From Mesostigma viride (taxonomy: Eukaryota; Streptophyta; Mesostigmatophyceae; Mesostigmatales; Mesostigmataceae), in the NCBI GenBank assembly GCA_009746045.1, contig RPFO01000569.1, positions 1 through 53,088 on the forward strand: a DNA stretch of 53,088 nucleotides, in the 5' to 3' direction. Below, one piece after another: positions 21,888 through 30,580 of the stretch. Made by a program: the position numbers and the translations under genes. The notes beneath the pieces were generated by a model. The model was given only the letters and a program-made list of their open reading frames with translations, made no database searches and was not told the origin of the DNA. Position 1 is the first letter of the stretch, and the number at the start of each line of letters is the position of its first letter.

Positions 21888-21986
21888 TGGGATACCCTTC
21901 GCCAGCCTGCTTGGCATCCAGGATAAGATCTTGGAACCAGTAAGGGGGCTTCGCTTGCTGCGGCAGATGGTGCAATCCATTGTGAT
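21888..21986 (-). CDS. Candidate 99-nt internal exon
   Basis: The acceptor TTTTGCGCGCAG and donor GTACGTACT bound a 99-nt open segment with phase 1 at both ends. In the preferred frame it reads HLPQQAKPPYWFQDLILDAK, which has a protein-like composition with aromatic and charged residues. The phase fits the alternative acceptor near 21420. It may be an upstream exon of the same minus-strand gene. No family was recognised. Confidence 0.35.
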
Positions 21987-22009
21987 CTGCGCGCAAAACA
22001 TACACAAAC

Positions 22010-22440
22010 AACCAAACCCTCATAGGTTGAGCAATCCACAAAATCATGCCATTACTGTAACAACATGGGCAAAGCATACACAAACGAACAACCATCATAG
22101 ATTGAGCTAACAATCCAGAAAATCATGCCATTACTGTAACAACATGGGCAAAGCATACACAAACGAACAACCATCATAGATTGAGCTAGCAATCCACAAC
22201 ATTATGCCATTACTGTAACAACATGGGCAAAGCATACACAAACGAACAACCATCATAGATTGAGCTAGCAATCCACAACATCATGCCATTACTGTAACAA
22301 CATGGGCAAAGCATACACAAACGAACAACCATCATAGATAGAGCAATCCACAACATCATGCCATTAATGTAATAACATGGGCAAAACATACACAAACAAA
22401 TAGCCATGATAGGGCATTAAGAGAATAGCCATGATTGGGG
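22010..22440. repeat. About 79-bp tandem repeat, five to six copies
   Basis: Units contain CATGCCATTACTGTAACAAC, ATGGGCAAAGCATACACAAA and ACAACCATCATAGATTGAGC, with the terminal copies more diverged. On the minus strand each unit presents TTTGCCCATGTTGTTACAG, which resembles a splice acceptor, directly upstream of the real candidate acceptor at 21987. The units may have arisen by duplication of an intron end. Confidence 0.85.
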
Positions 22441-22481
22441 CAATAAGAGAATTTTTTTGTTCAATTCAATGATCACAATTT

Positions 22482-22998
22482 ATGCACACAGTCGATGCAT
22501 TCATAAATGAGGCAGGTTCTTCCGAAAATTGGCTCCGTCGTAGAGTGTCAACGGCCAACTTGCAAACACGCACGTTACATGATATACATCCTAGTCATTA
22601 TGGTCCTATACAAACGCCAGAAGGGCCGAATACCGGTTTAATTGGATCTTTAGCTACGCATAGTAAAGTAAATGAATATGTTTTCTTGTCCTTTTTATAC
22701 ATTACAAAAAAATCAAGTAATTAAAAGTGAAATACCTATTTTTATACCTCCACATCAACAAGATCAATTTAAATTCGCCCCAGAATATTTATTACTTTCT
22801 TGTTACTCTAGTGTTGAAAATAATTATGTTCATGTGCGATATAAACCAGAATTTAGTAGTAAAGCAGAAGAAGTCGATTATTTGGGGATTTCTCCAACGC
22901 AAGCTTCAATAGCTACTTCATTTATTCCCTTGGTGGAACATGATGATGCAATCCGAGCATTAATGGGTTGTAATATGCAAAGACAAGCAGTTCCATGA
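22482..22998 (+). pseudogene. rpoB: Nuclear copy of a plastid rpoB fragment
   Basis: The translation contains hallmark RNA polymerase beta-subunit segments: HDIHPSHYG...[24 protein letters not shown], then in another frame the [12 protein letters not shown] region and [20 protein letters not shown]. Between HYG and PIQ three residues usually present in beta subunits are missing. The frame shifts by one near 22685. Both coding ends are absent, and the sequence is much more AT-rich than its surroundings. It is therefore a decayed plastid-to-nucleus transfer and not a functional gene. Confidence 0.9.
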
Positions 22999-23234
22999 CA
23001 CCAAGGTTGAGACTTACATGCATGGGACAAGAAAAACCTCGTTGCAAGGGTTGAAACAATAACGAAATTGTATGACCACAGACACATAAAATGGAAGGCT
23101 TGCTCAGTATTATTATTTACCCATCAATCAATTTTAAAGGCAAGGAAATGTTGAAATACGGAAGACCGTCCCAAGTTCGCCAGCATTAACAAAAGCATTT
23201 CTGTGACAAGAACAGTGGGCGACCATTCCCATTA
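22999..23234. other. Spacer with no recognised feature
   Basis: The sequence after the rpoB fragment departs abruptly from plastid sequence. I see no gene or repeat before the 3' end of the next minus-strand gene. Confidence 0.5.
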
Positions 23235-24021
23235 TTATCTTTTCCTCTTTTGTTTCTTCCCCTTCCCGGACTCGCATGCATAAGCGACGTCCGCCATCCC
23301 CAAACGATGCAAAATTTTGTTGGAGCTCTGCATCTTCTCCAACAGTTCTTGATCCGATTCCTCCTTTGCACGACGCGCTTCCTCTGCCTTCGCCTTTGCG
23401 GCCTCCACATCTGCATCTATATCCGCCTTCACCACCATCCTGATCAAACGGTCCCGCTCCTCAGGCCTCGGGAGCGTCGGCAGTCCCACCGGCTCTGCGG
23501 CAAGAAGAGCCTCCAAAATATCCTTGTGCAGTCTTTGTGCTTCCACAAATCCTATTCTTCATCAAGGTGTACGCGCATTCACGCGCCACACCCTGCAAGG
23601 AATCCCCCATGGTAACGTTAAGCCCATGAGCAAACCCGTACGCGCTGTCCCCCTCTGCAAAAATCTCGAGTCCCTGCCTGTCGAGGCGCACCAGCTCAAC
23701 TTTCCGTTCCCCAGTGTGCGTTGCCGTGAAGTGGAGGACCGAGCGTGTCATTCCGGTCTTCCCCATCAACATCTGCAAACTTGCTACGTATGCGATCCCA
23801 CGAGCGCACACGTCCTCCAACTTCTCGGCAAAAGGTAGATGTGTCTTGCAATACACATCCAATCCCTCCAGTGGTCTATCACATCTAAGAAATCCACACC
23901 CCCCGTATGGATCCTTGGCATTTTGGTACTCGAGGTCGTGCGCTTGCAGGAACTTGTAATGTTCCGCGCACAGTCCCTCGACCCTTACGGGCTCCGTACA
24001 GATTTTGCATTTCGTTGCCAT
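23235..24021 (-). CDS. Cys/His-rich putative zinc protein with basic coiled-coil tail (one frame shift)
   Basis: The ATG at 24021 directly follows TTGCGCAG. The N-terminus has two spaced Cys/His modules: CKIC...LCAEH (residues ~5-20) and CGFLRCDRP...YCKTH (~40-60). These resemble the modules in the genes at 25429 and 24346. The middle is ordinary globular protein. The frame shifts near 23550: the first frame ends in a short Gly/Arg tail with stop at 23461, while another frame continues for ~100 residues as a Glu/Ala/Lys coiled coil ending KGKKQKRKR at 23235. The second frame looks like the true C-terminus. A small indel or a very short intron could explain this. Metal binding is inferred from the motifs. 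The family was not recognised. Confidence 0.6.
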
Positions 24022-24345
24022 CTGCGCAATTGCCATGAGTCCCATACAGCAGCCATTGTATAACAGGGGCAATAAGGACCGTCAGAACCCCCTCTGGCGT
24101 CTTTCTCACACAATTCTCAATCTAGTCTTTTTGTGCAATAATTGTTGGTTCAAAGAAGGTCCGTTCAAAGAAGTTTTATGAGACAAAATAAATTAGTTTC
24201 AATTACACGCATCAGATTAATCAAATCATATTTTCTCCCTCTCTTTCTTACTGAGCAATTCTGTCCATCCTGCCCCTCTTTGCCGGCTTCTCATCAATCT
24301 CCTCATCAAAATCACACACACGTCTAATCTGCTGTCTAATCTGCT
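24022..24345. other. Intergenic spacer
   Basis: The spacer lies between two head-to-tail minus-strand genes. It is AT-richer near 24120-24260, with no recognised element and no palindrome copy. Confidence 0.5.
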
Positions 24346-24828
24346 CTACCACCCCCCCTTGCGCATCAGGTCTTTCACCTCCCCCTTCAAGAGCGCTGTC
24401 ACGAGTCGCGCGCACTCATACGCGGACTCCGTGGCCAGGTCCCTTCCCATATCATGCCACACTTTGGCCGTTGGACAGTCGGGATGGTCTCCCATGTAAG
24501 CCCACACATGCCTTGGCGGCTTGTCCTCTCCGCCTATCCCCTCTCCAGGTCGCATCTGTCCCACCTCCTCTATCACCCACTCTGCATCACGCAGCATGAA
24601 TCGAGGCTTCTTGTCAACATAGTACAAGACCAAAACCATGTTGTTGGGCCAAGGCTTCCACTTTTTCGTCACGATGTGACGGTCAATCGTCATCAGCCCG
24701 CTCTCGATTTCGGCAAACAACGCCCCCCATACGTCAGAATGCTTGGGACAGAACCACTCGCTGTCCGTCGGCATTCCTTCCCATTGACAATCCGGATGTT
24801 CGCATCGAATGGGTCCATCTGTGCACAT
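24346..24828 (-). CDS. Small Cys/His-motif protein, 160 residues
   Basis: The ORF starts MCTDGPIRCEHPDCQW. It carries one Cys/His module, CEHPDC...WFCPKH, like those in the neighbours at 23235 and 25429, then a globular region with a predicted strand segment MVLVLYYVDKKPRFML and an alpha-helical C-terminus. It ends LMRKGGW at a 7-C run, so the true end may differ. Two palindrome copies lie 50-100 bases upstream. It is probably a member of a local expanded family. Zinc binding is inferred. Confidence 0.6.
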   Translation of the reverse strand: MCTDGPIRCEHPDCQWEGMPTDSEWFCPKHSDVWGALFAEIESGLMTIDRHIVTKKWKPWPNNMVLVLYYVDKKPRFMLRDAEWVIEEVGQMRPGEGIGGEDKPPRHVWAYMGDHPDCPTAKVWHDMGRDLATESAYECARLVTALLKGEVKDLMRKGGW

Positions 24829-24874
24829 CGATATTTTTTACACCACCCGCAAACGCACGCATTCAGCAGGGTCA

Positions 24875-24925
24875 ACGGCCGTTGGCCCTGTTAAATTCCA
24901 CACATCCCAACGGCCGTTGGCCTTA
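24875..24925. promoter_or_regulatory. Pair of CCAACGGCCGTTGG-type palindromes upstream of a gene
   Basis: Palindrome cores ACGGCCGT occur near 24880 and 24908, 50-80 bases upstream of the start at 24828. Each half contains AACGG, the core recognised by three-repeat MYB factors. A regulatory role is inferred from position and recurrence. Confidence 0.4.
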
Positions 24926-25012
24926 GACGCACAAAACTTGACACCATCAGGCGATTTTTTCCAAATGATTCTTCTTTATTAAATAAATTTACATTCATCC
25001 TAAAATCACATT

Positions 25013-25324
25013 CTAGTCAACATCCTCCCCATCTTTAGTGGGTTGCATTCGACCCCAATTGTCGTTCATAAAACTGACCAAAACATGAGCCGGAGTCCCC
25101 ACATCCTCCTCACGCCTCAATTTACGCAATACACCTTTAGCAATTCCACCATACCCATCAACCTCCGACATCATCATGCCCACGCCATCAAGACGTTCAG
25201 CGTGCAATTGCCCGTCCTCTTCGAGAACCAGATCGGGCAGGTCTTCCAGTTCGGCCTCCACAATCTCTATCAGGTTTTCCTTTGTAGTCTCCCCCCCTTC
25301 CTTTCCTTCTTTTCCGCACTCCAT
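25013..25324 (-). CDS. Small acidic protein, 103 residues
   Basis: The ORF starts MECGKEGKEGG. An in-frame ATG at 25357 would add eleven residues. It is rich in Glu/Asp/Leu, with a helical acidic stretch ELEDLPDLVLEEDG and a C-terminus VLVSFMNDNWGRMQPTKDGED. A palindrome copy lies at about 25402, upstream. It is compact, has no frame break and is aligned with its neighbours. No known family was recognised. Confidence 0.5.
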   Translation of the reverse strand: MECGKEGKEGGETTKENLIEIVEAELEDLPDLVLEEDGQLHAERLDGVGMMMSEVDGYGGIAKGVLRKLRREEDVGTPAHVLVSFMNDNWGRMQPTKDGEDVD

Positions 25325-25428
25325 CCTACACCCTGCCCCTGCACAACCGACGTCCATGGCAAGTTAAGAAACGGACTCAGCTCACAGGACATTTTGCAAG
25401 TCCAACGGCCGTTGGCGACCAAAAACAC

Positions 25429-26211
25429 CTAGTCGCATGCATTCCTTGCTCTCTCCACCAAAGCAGAGGCCAGGACGACCCTTTCCACGACCTTTTCAAT
25501 TTCCTCCCCCTCAGCATCAGCAACAACGGTCATGGCAAATCGGGCTTGGCGCTTAACCCCCGATGCCAGAACGGCAGCCATCTCCACACGAGTTTTTGAG
25601 ACTTCAACAGGTACAGGCAATTCGCCGACCGCAAAAGTAAGCCTTGCGAGGTGCGGGACCCACCAATCACCTTCCAAAAATCCGCAACCCCATCCAATCA
25701 TGAAATACAACAACAGGTCTGCGCCCATGGCGCCTGCGATATCCAAGTCGTCATGCGAAACAATCGCATGCACGTCATCCTCCGAGCACAGCATCCATGT
25801 AAAAACGGCGTCCCCGAAACCTTGGCAGTAGGCATACGAGTCAAAGTCAGGGTGATTCAACATCCATTCCCGCGACCTGACCGCCATTCTTTCCAGACTT
25901 CCAGCACTGTCCACCTCAAAACTCAGGACAAGAGGTCCTTCACCAGCACTGGACTCGCCATGCACAAACAACAAGCCTCCTTTGATCACCTCTTGCATCT
26001 CCCCTGACAACTTGGCGTGTCCATCACAAAAAGGCATGCAATCCGTCCCGAATGGAAGCTGGCAATCCCGGGCGATACACCCCCCCTTTTTTGCAAACAA
26101 ATCCTTCACCCTCCCTGCCATTCCCGTTCGCACGCTGACATGACGCACGCACAAGTCATCCCCTCCTGCTCTCGCTTCCTGGCACCACGCAACCGTGCAT
26201 TTGACCGCCAT
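25429..26211 (-). CDS. Cys/His-rich putative zinc protein, 260 residues
   Basis: The ATG at 26211 follows GGTCGCAG. The N-terminus has two Cys/His modules, CTVAWCQ...LCVRH and CIARDCQ...FCDGH, spaced like those of the gene at 23235. The middle contains a hydrophobic segment ADLLLYFMIGWGCGF, and the C-terminus is helical, ending NACD. The stop is followed closely by a palindrome copy (~25402), and another lies ~40 bases upstream of the start. The upstream region nearly matches that of the gene at 26513 (AAGCCAACGGCCGTTGACGG then GTGAGAAATGT...GCAG), so the genes share a duplicated 5' module. Function unknown; metal binding inferred. Confidence 0.65.
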   Translation of the reverse strand: MAVKCTVAWCQEARAGGDDLCVRHVSVRTGMAGRVKDLFAKKGGCIARDCQLPFGTDCMPFCDGHAKLSGEMQEVIKGGLLFVHGESSAGEGPLVLSFEVDSAGSLERMAVRSREWMLNHPDFDSYAYCQGFGDAVFTWMLCSEDDVHAIVSHDDLDIAGAMGADLLLYFMIGWGCGFLEGDWWVPHLARLTFAVGELPVPVEVSKTRVEMAAVLASGVKRQARFAMTVVADAEGEEIEKVVERVVLASALVERARNACD

Positions 26212-26244
26212 CTGCGACCACCAACACCGTTTGATACACATTTC

Positions 26245-26510
26245 TCACCGTCAACGGCCGTTGGCTTGAAACAACAAGAATGATTTATTACTCGCACGAA
26301 AATCACACCATTTTCCAGCCTCCAACGGCCGTTGGCGCACGAAAAATGCACGAAAAAAATTTTTATTATGCATTTATTGATTACATCCATAGTGCCACGT
26401 GGCGAATCACACCCAACTTTCCAGCTGCCAACGGCCGTTGGCGCAAAGAAAATCAAACCCTAATTTGCAGGTTCCAACGGCCGTTGGCGCAAAGAAAATC
26501 ACACCCAACA
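26245..26510. repeat. Gene-spacer module, copy 1 (duplicated at 27165-27420)
   Basis: Both copies contain three ordered blocks: GTCAACGGCCGTTGGCTTGA; CCAACGGCCGTTGGCGCACG with TTTTATTATGCATTTATT and a CACGTG G-box in GTGCCACGTGG; and AAAATCAAACCCTAATTTGC followed by another palindrome. The module flanks the gene at 26513-27130 on both sides, showing tandem duplication of a gene plus spacer. Confidence 0.85.
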
Positions 26511-26512
26511 CT

Positions 26513-27130
26513 TCAGTCGCATAATCGATTCGCGTCAGTCACGCACTCGAACTTGTACTCCTGCCCCAGCGCGGACATCACCTCACGAACCGCTTTCTCA
26601 AACTCGTCAACACCGTCGGGTCCCCACTCATGCACGTATTCCCTCAACCAGAACATGCAATCTCCAGCAGACACGAACAGCCGGTCGATGATCAGGTCAG
26701 TGTGATGCTTGAAGTACTTGCCGTCCTTCAAGATGACCCATTCGAACCGTCCCACCTCCCCTAAACCCTTAAACCCTTCTCCCCTATCATATGGCCGCGT
26801 CATCTGTATCCAACTTTCATTACCATCAGCATCGATCGACTGAAAACAAATTGGGCTGGGTATTGATGGATCATAGGGCCTTATAGCACCACACCTCACA
26901 AGCACCTCCTCAAATGGCTCTACGGTCGGGTTTGGGAGTCCCCGACCCTCGATATTGAAAACAAGAGCCGCGGCCTTCGCGACATCCGGTTTCAAAAGAG
27001 ACCTTTCACCCTCCTTGGGCTTAAAATCCAGCTTAATGTCCGGCAGAAGCCTGAGCGCGCTCTTAACCACTCCCAGAAGCCTGTCTTCCAAGTTGATCCA
27101 CTCGCCCCCCTCCGTCCTGTAGAACGTCAT
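26513..27130 (-). CDS. Unknown protein, 205 residues
   Basis: The ATG at 27130 directly follows GGGTTGCAG. The ORF is intact, globular and of mixed composition, with motifs EWVILKDGKYFKHHTDLIID and MSALGQEYKFECVTD. It ends NRLCD, similar to the NACD end of the gene at 25429. A decayed copy of its last ~35 codons lies at 27403-27510. The 5' flank is nearly the same as that of the gene at 25429. I recognise no domain. Confidence 0.6.
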   Translation of the reverse strand: MTFYRTEGGEWINLEDRLLGVVKSALRLLPDIKLDFKPKEGERSLLKPDVAKAAALVFNIEGRGLPNPTVEPFEEVLVRCGAIRPYDPSIPSPICFQSIDADGNESWIQMTRPYDRGEGFKGLGEVGRFEWVILKDGKYFKHHTDLIIDRLFVSAGDCMFWLREYVHEWGPDGVDEFEKAVREVMSALGQEYKFECVTDANRLCD

Positions 27131-27164
27131 CTGCAACCCACCGACACCGTTTGATATACATTTC

Positions 27165-27420
27165 TCACCGTCAACGGCCGTTGGCTTGAAAAAACAACAA
27201 GAATTTTAAGATTTATTACGCGCACAAATCACACACTAGTTTTCAGTCTCCAACGGCCGTTGGCGCACGAAAAATGTTTTATTATGCATTTATTAATTAC
27301 ATCCATGGTGCCACGTGGCAAACCACACCCTACTTCCGGTTGCAAAGAAAATCAAACCCTAATTTGCAAGTTCCAACGGCCGTTGGCGCAAGAAAATCAC
27401 ACCCAAAATTTCTTCAGTCG
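27165..27420. repeat. Gene-spacer module, copy 2
   Basis: This is the second copy of the module at 26245-26510, with the same order of palindromes, the TTTATTATGCATTTATT block and the CACGTG G-box. It has lost the palindrome near the middle, where the sequence runs directly from CTACTTCCGGTTG into the AAAATCAAACCC block. Confidence 0.85.
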
Positions 27421-27510
27421 CAGAATCCATTCCCCTCACGCAGTCGAACAGGGGTACTGTTCCCCCAGCGCGGACATCGCCTCACAAATCGCCCTGGGGT
27501 ACGATTTAGT
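27403..27510 (-). pseudogene. Remnant of the 3' end of a 26513-type gene
   Basis: The minus strand reads AICEAMSALGEQYPCSTA, clearly related to VREVMSALGQEYKFECVTD at the end of the intact gene at 26513. It is out of context, lacks the upstream part and abuts the 3' end of the MYND gene. It is a left-over of tandem duplication. Confidence 0.6.
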
Positions 27511-27514
27511 CCCC

Positions 27515-28305
27515 TCAAAAAACCTTGAACATTTCACCTTTGAACTTGAAATGCACTTCACCCCCCATCCGAATTACAAGTCCGGCCAAATTGACACCAG
27601 ACCAGCTGTCTGTAACGTCGCCGTGCATAGTGCTGAGAGACTTTCTCGCCTCACGATACTTGTTACACCACTTCTTGTGTTCCTCCCAGTCCGCACGCTG
27701 GCATTCGGCAGCACAATACCGGACGTCTCGACAACCCCCGCACTTGCGGTGGACACCCTCCATCACAGAGCACGCCTGATTCGAGCAACACTTTGGAAGC
27801 GAGCCCAGCATCGGCCCTCCCACCCCCGGGAGAACGATCATCCGTGAAAACGTCAATTTCACGGACTCGGAATTCCCGAATGTAAAATGGAAACCTTCAA
27901 ACCCCCCCCCTCTACTCTCGCCGATACGGTCAATCTCGGCTGCGCCTCACTCGCGTCTGGAAATTTCCCCCACTGGTCTTTCTCCCACTGGTCCCACCCA
28001 ACCTTTCCGACATACGACACCAAAAGTCGAAACTCGACGTCTCGATTGAGTGGAACCCGATCCGCCGGCGTGGGCTTGTAGAATCCGCCAGCCAAGGCGA
28101 AGTACATGTCCAGCAACTGGAGATTAATCTGTCGTCCTACTGAGGCGAACGAGTCATACACGACCAAAACCGCAAACTGGCGACCCATGCGCTTCTCGTG
28201 CTGCCGTACCCATCCGTGGATCTCGCGAGCCCGGTTAAGTACGTTTGCTGCCACGCAGGCAATCGCAGCGCGGGTCGAAGATTCCAGCTCGCCCGTCTCC
28301 GCCAT
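27515..28305 (-). CDS. MYND zinc-finger protein (frame shift at a C run)
   Basis: From ATG at 28305 about 130 residues are open (REIHGWVRQHEKRMGRQFAV, VYDSFASVGRQINLQLLDMY, then EFRLLVSYVGKVGW). The frame breaks at a 9-base C run (27901-27909). Shifting one base continues into a C-terminal part with a MYND finger: C-rich start, then CGGCRDVRYCAAECQRADW and HKKWC. MYND fingers bind zinc and usually Pro-rich partner peptides. The paralogue at 42676-43450 has the same architecture, which supports one gene here. LTR element 2 ends 61 bases upstream of the start, in the same transcriptional direction. Confidence 0.7.
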
Positions 28306-28366
28306 CCCTCCCCTGCGCCAATTGGCACGTGCGTAATACGTAAGTAATGTTTTTCAAGTCTAACGG

Positions 28367-28983
28367 AGTTGTAAGGGTAAGAATGCCACGAATTCCGCCA
28401 TGGTTCTTGCAGGAAGTTGCCTTTATTAATAATCAGGAAACACAGACGTAAGTCACGTCACTTCCAAGACTGCACGCAGCACAGACGACAGGGTCGCAGT
28501 GCCAAGAGAACGTGCACGCAAGAACTAGCGTCCCGGTGTGACCAAGTCACTCATATAGCTTGCTAGGGACGCGTCCAAGTATTCAGCTGCACTGTCACAG
28601 CTGAACTGTCAATCAATTGATTACACAGACTCTGGCACGCCTTTGGCGCGCAGATCTATCAATTGTCCATACGGCTAGTCCTGTGGACCTATCCGTACAC
28701 TAGTCAGCATCAATTGTCTCATAGGTCCTGGCGCGCTACAGCACGCCTACCTATCAATTGACCATCAAGTCCTGTACAAGTCCTGTCAACGTCCTGCGGA
28801 CTATCAAAGTGACACTTGTACATCCTGTGTCCGTACGCGCCCACAGTGGCGCGCCGGGTACTGTCGGCACAGCCTAGGAAACGTCATAACTTTTACGTTC
28901 CTTAACCAAATGAGGCGTTCAAGGTGCCGCTGGAAAGAGCGTAACAATCTCTATCCATCTAACGTAAATCCTTTACGTTAACT
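28367..28983 (-). repeat. 3' LTR of element 2
   Basis: The LTR is 617 bp with AGTT...AACT ends. It lacks the 12-bp terminal duplication found in element 1 and shares variants with its partner LTR (ACAGCACGCC, GCCGCTGGAAAG) that separate it from element 1. Confidence 0.92.
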
Positions 28984-29933
28984 CCAATCCCTTCTTTTCT
29001 TTAGGGATTACATCCCCTGCCAGGGACCCTTGAAGTAGCTTGAAATGTCCTTCACTCCAGCTTGAAGCTTGAACAGATGTCTTTAATGGCCAATGCCATT
29101 CCCCCAGCCCTTTCTTTTAAGGAACTGGAAAAGAAACAGATCTGCCACAGGGAAAACCATTTCATGAGAAATGGAGAAAACCTATGGAAGTGGCATTACA
29201 GAGTACCACCAGATATTAGAAGCACACAAAATTAAATACATACAGGTTAATTCTATGAGGTCTTCTCCAGGAATTAATCCCATCACCTCGGTAGAGCCTC
29301 CAGTACAATGACCTTCTGGCGGTGAGTTACATTAATCCCAGATACTAATCCCATAAAACCCAGTACATATTCAATATAAGTACAATAAATCCATGACAAT
29401 TAAAATACCACTTGACAAAGTAAGGCGTATTACAATAGTTTGCCTGTCATTCTCTCAACAGGGGTCTATTGGCGCCCGTCTTACGGCGCCCGTCTACTTG
29501 CCAGATGGTAAACTGCCACAGCAAACAAATGACAAAATGAAAACACATAGGCAACAATTAAATCCTGCCCTGGGGAACTAGGGAAGTCTGGACAGGCAAA
29601 CACCTGAACAGGCCAGCTTGTAGAAACATAATACCAGGGAATCGAACCCCGCCCTATAAACCCCAGAATAAAGGTTCCCAGACCATTGTGAGAAGTATGT
29701 ACAAATATACATTTCTTTTAGAATAGAATACATGGTCTGTAATGGACCTGTCAACCTTGTGTAGTCAACAGCATGAACCCCAGCCAAAACCTGGCTGTAT
29801 CCTGATTAAAATCAGAGTGAGTGTACCCTGGTCCATGAGCCTTAGTACAGACTAAAATACAGGTATTATGCCAGTCACAATGCTGACACTACCACACAAT
29901 CTGCTCTCCAATGCCCTATAACCATGCACCAGC
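28984..29933 (-). other. 3' untranslated region of element 2
   Basis: The region corresponds to 13471-14419 of element 1 with few differences. It includes the purine tract next to the LTR, the conserved 69-codon ORF (29578-29787) and the B-box-like motif. No convincing gene. Confidence 0.7.
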
Positions 29934-30580
29934 TTAGACAGCTTGCTGAGATGGGTCCATCAGAGACTGAAGAACCTTGTATTGCACTGCTGCCTTCTGC
30001 ACTAGCTTGGTCAAAGCATCAGCAGGATTGTCAACCCCAGGGATATGCTCAATATTGGCCAAGGAGGACAACTCCTTAAGAAGGAGATAATCCAAGTCCC
30101 TACTTCTGGCCATCTGCCTGTGCACAAACTGCACCATCCCCATGGAGTCTGTTTTTAGAAGAGTGGTAACCTGAAGTGGCCAAGGAGTGTTAGAAGTCAT
30201 CTGATGAAGCAACTCCTTCAGATAAAGGCTTGTGTGAATGCCTTCACAAATAGCCCTGCATTCTGCCACATCACTGCTGACAGCCACCCGTTTGTGCAGG
30301 CGACTAAACCAGCTCACCAAACTCCCCAGGCCTTCCTGTCTGAGCACAAAGAGCCCTGCAGCCCTGCCCCTGACCTTGGAGACCTGCCTGCTGTCCATTG
30401 AGCTATCCACATACAGCTCCATGCAAATGGGTTGTGATAAATCCACTGCAGACAACAGAATGCCAGATGAAGCCCTGACCTGATCAGCCACCTTGGCAGA
30501 CCCTAGCTCCACCAGCATGTCATCAGGCAACCTGGCTATGACCATGAGGTCTGGCCTGGAAATGCCTGCCACCCAAGCAA
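29934..30580 (-). pseudogene. pol: 3' part of element 2 pol: RNase H segment
   Basis: The segment encodes the RNase H domain and Copia-type C-terminus (YVDSS, AECRAI, LKTDS, NPADALTK), identical or nearly so to element 1. It is cut off from the rest of pol by the insertion that begins at 30581. Without it the reverse transcriptase lacks RNase H. Confidence 0.9.
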
